From positions 1-7,368 of the forward strand of contig RKAN01000039.1 in NCBI GenBank assembly GCA_014845975.1: 7,368 nt of DNA. The letters run 5' to 3'. Below, piece by piece: positions 5,824-7,368 of this stretch. The translations under genes were made by a program, and so were the position numbers. Positions within the stretch are counted from its first letter, which is position 1; each line of letters begins with the position of its first letter. The stretch is from a bacterium (GTDB lineage Bacteria > Bacillota_I > Bacilli_A > RF39 > UBA660). The notes under the pieces are model-generated. The model worked only from the letters and a program-made list of their open reading frames with translations, did no database searches and was not told the DNA's origin.

Positions 5824-7343
5824 TTTACATACATTTTTTCAGAGATTTCTTCAATGAATTCTTTTTCATATCGTTCTCTTTCCTCTAAAGTTGAAAATGA
5901 TACTCGCTTTCCATCTATAATTAGATCAAAATACGTTTCAGTGTGTTCTGCTTGTTTAATTTTATCTGTAATCACTTTTAATTCGTCTAGATTAGAAGTG
6001 CTAAAAGTTTCATTTGAAATTTTTTCAATATTTTCAAAATTTTCTACCTGAAAAGCAATATTACCTGTCTGATCGATATAATATCGTACATCTTGTATTC
6101 TTACTAGTGCCAATCCTTCTTGAAAATCATTAGCACAATCATATTTACACTCAATAACTTCTTTTCCGGTTTTATCTATAAATCCCCATTTATCATTTAA
6201 TTTTACTCTTGCTAAACCTTCCACAAAATCATCAACACTGTCATATTTACATTCAATGACTTCGTTTCCTTTTTTATCTATAAAGCCCCATTTACCGTTT
6301 TTTACTCTTGCTAAACCTCCATAAAAATCATCAACACTGTCATATTTACATTCAATGACTTCGTTTCCTTTTTTATCTATAAAGCCTTTTTTTAATTTTA
6401 TGGATACTTCAGTTAATTCTTTCCTAACAATGCTAACATAACTGTATTTACATTCATAGACTTTATTTCCCGTTTTATCTATAAGTCTGCATTTACCGTT
6501 TAAATATACTGCAACTAATTCTTCAGAAAAAAGAGAAACAAAATCATATTTACTTTCGATAACTTCATTTCCTGTTTTATCAATATATCCATATTTACCG
6601 TTGGAATTTACTTTAGCTAAACCTTCCTCAAAATCATAAACATCAATATAAACGTTTCTACATTTAATGACCTCTTTTCCAGCTTTATCTATAAATCTCC
6701 ATGTACCATTTAATTTTACTCTTGCTAAACCTTCATAAAAATCATGAGCTCTGTCATATTTACATTCAATGACTTCGTTTCCTTTTTTATCTATAAATCC
6801 CCATTTACCATTTAATTTTACTCTTGCTAAACCTTCATAAAATACTGAAGTAAAAGCAGCACCATCATATTTACGTTCGATAACTTCTTTTCCTGTTTTA
6901 TCAATATATCCACATTTACCTTTTAAATATACTAATGCTAAACCTTCATAAAAATCATAAACACTGTCATATTTACATTCAATGACTTCTTTTCCTGTTT
7001 TATCAATAAATCCATATTTAAATTTGAAACTTACTCTTGCTAAACCTTCATGAAAATAATCATCATCAAAAAAGGTATCATGATATTTGCGTTCCGAGAC
7101 CACTTTTCCTGTTTTATCTATAAAATCCCATGTACCATTTAATTTTACTCTTGCTAAGCCTTCACTAAAATGATAAGCCTTGTCATATTTACATTCAATG
7201 ACTTCGTTTCCTTTTTTATCTATAAATCCCCATTTGCCATTTAATTCTACTAATGCTAAACCTTCATAAAAATTATAAGTATGATCATAATTTTTATATT
7301 GTTTAATTTTGATTTGAATGCCTTCTTCTCTTATTATTTGCAT
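5811..7343 (-). CDS. WG-repeat protein, first of three tandem paralogues (510 aa)
   Basis: 510 residues, the largest of the three, with no signal peptide or membrane segment. MQIIREEGIQIK leads into a degenerate unit (to residue 36), then eleven units (37-418), a degenerate last unit (VRYYIDQTGN) and a C-terminal domain with YFDLIIDGKRVSFSTLEERE ending MYVKSKK. Four units keep Trp-Gly; others have WD, WR, YG, CG, CR or KG. The C-terminus is the most divergent of the three, with a shorter acidic segment (EFIEEISEK). Several units carry insertions of 2-4 residues just before the F-x-EGLA motif. The ATG follows a full AAAGGAG (7354-7360) with a 10-nt gap. Its promoter would lie beyond the right edge. 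The cluster could continue upstream. Function unknown; WG-repeat membership is clear. Confidence 0.88.
   Translation of the reverse strand: MQIIREEGIQIKIKQYKNYDHTYNFYEGLALVELNGKWGFIDKKGNEVIECKYDKAYHFSEGLARVKLNGTWDFIDKTGKVVSERKYHDTFFDDDYFHEGLARVSFKFKYGFIDKTGKEVIECKYDSVYDFYEGLALVYLKGKCGYIDKTGKEVIERKYDGAAFTSVFYEGLARVKLNGKWGFIDKKGNEVIECKYDRAHDFYEGLARVKLNGTWRFIDKAGKEVIKCRNVYIDVYDFEEGLAKVNSNGKYGYIDKTGNEVIESKYDFVSLFSEELVAVYLNGKCRLIDKTGNKVYECKYSYVSIVRKELTEVSIKLKKGFIDKKGNEVIECKYDSVDDFYGGLARVKNGKWGFIDKKGNEVIECKYDSVDDFVEGLARVKLNDKWGFIDKTGKEVIECKYDCANDFQEGLALVRIQDVRYYIDQTGNIAFQVENFENIEKISNETFSTSNLDELKVITDKIKQAEHTETYFDLIIDGKRVSFSTLEERERYEKEFIEEISEKMYVKSKK
6090..7235 (-). repeat. Eleven tandem WG-repeat units organised as four-unit super-repeats
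   Basis: Codes residues 37-418. Units begin in the order KWGF, TWDF, KYGF, KCGY, then again KWGF, TWRF, KYGY, KCRL, so units 1-4 (6807-7235) and 5-8 (6393-6806) are two copies of one four-unit block. Units 1 and 5 are nearly identical in protein (IDKKGNEVIECKYD and EGLARVKLNG in both), and the second unit of each block carries an insertion at the same place. Units 9-11 follow as simple repeats. Confidence 0.9.
6225..6386 (-). repeat. 63-bp perfect direct repeat within the first WG-repeat gene
   Basis: Positions 6225-6287 and 6324-6386 are identical over 63 bp at an offset of 99 bp, one codon short of the usual 102 because unit 9 has only 33 residues. Both code IDKKGNEVIECKYDSVDDF. Such perfect repeats favour in-frame gain or loss of a unit by slippage or recombination. 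Confidence 0.9.
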
Positions 7344-7368
7344 ATTTAATTTTCTCCTTTAAGTTAAA

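Noticed and set aside
3089..7235. Regular direct repeats as a CRISPR array
   Set aside because: The period of about 102 bp is fully coding, units diverge along their whole length, and there are no unique spacers between constant repeats.

Overview
The window is AT-rich DNA with every credible gene on the minus strand, so transcription runs from high to low coordinates. It looks like chromosome from a low-GC, walled Bacillota, possibly an Erysipelotrichia-like or other gut Bacilli lineage. That placement is an inference from base composition, the conserved gene order ireB-ruvX-DUF1292-mltG-trmR, and strong AGGAGG-type ribosome binding sites. The genetic code is the standard bacterial one: Trp is TGG throughout the WG repeats and TGA is used as a stop in ireB.

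The left third (about 128-2733) is a tight five-gene housekeeping operon. In transcription order it holds ireB (substrate of a PASTA-type Ser/Thr kinase), ruvX/yqgF (RNase H-fold nuclease linked to 16S rRNA processing), a small acidic DUF1292 protein, mltG (membrane endolytic peptidoglycan transglycosylase) and trmR (tRNA wobble-uridine O-methyltransferase). Genes overlap or lie within 10 nt of each other. A promoter with consensus spacing and an extended -10 lies just upstream of ireB.

The right two thirds (about 2798-7343) hold three tandem paralogous genes for large WG-repeat proteins of 510, 468 and 434 residues. Each has the same short N-terminus (M-[QE]-I-[IV]-REEGIQIK), an array of 11, 10 or 9 full units of about 34 residues, and the same C-terminal domain of unknown function ending in SKK. 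None has a signal peptide or membrane segment. The second and third genes have clear promoters of their own. All three end in a hairpin built around the stop codon and followed by a U-run, so each gene looks like a separate promoter-gene-terminator module. The DNA shows recent and continuing rearrangement: four-unit super-repeats, near-identical internal duplications, per-gene homogenisation of repeat units, and a 133-bp 3' tract shared almost perfectly by two genes whose flanks differ.

The left edge (1-127) has no established gene. It contains a good leftward promoter, a small inverted repeat and nine C residues at the very start of the window, which may be a contig-end artefact. The WG-repeat cluster is the part most likely to be a poorly described system; its function cannot be read from the sequence.
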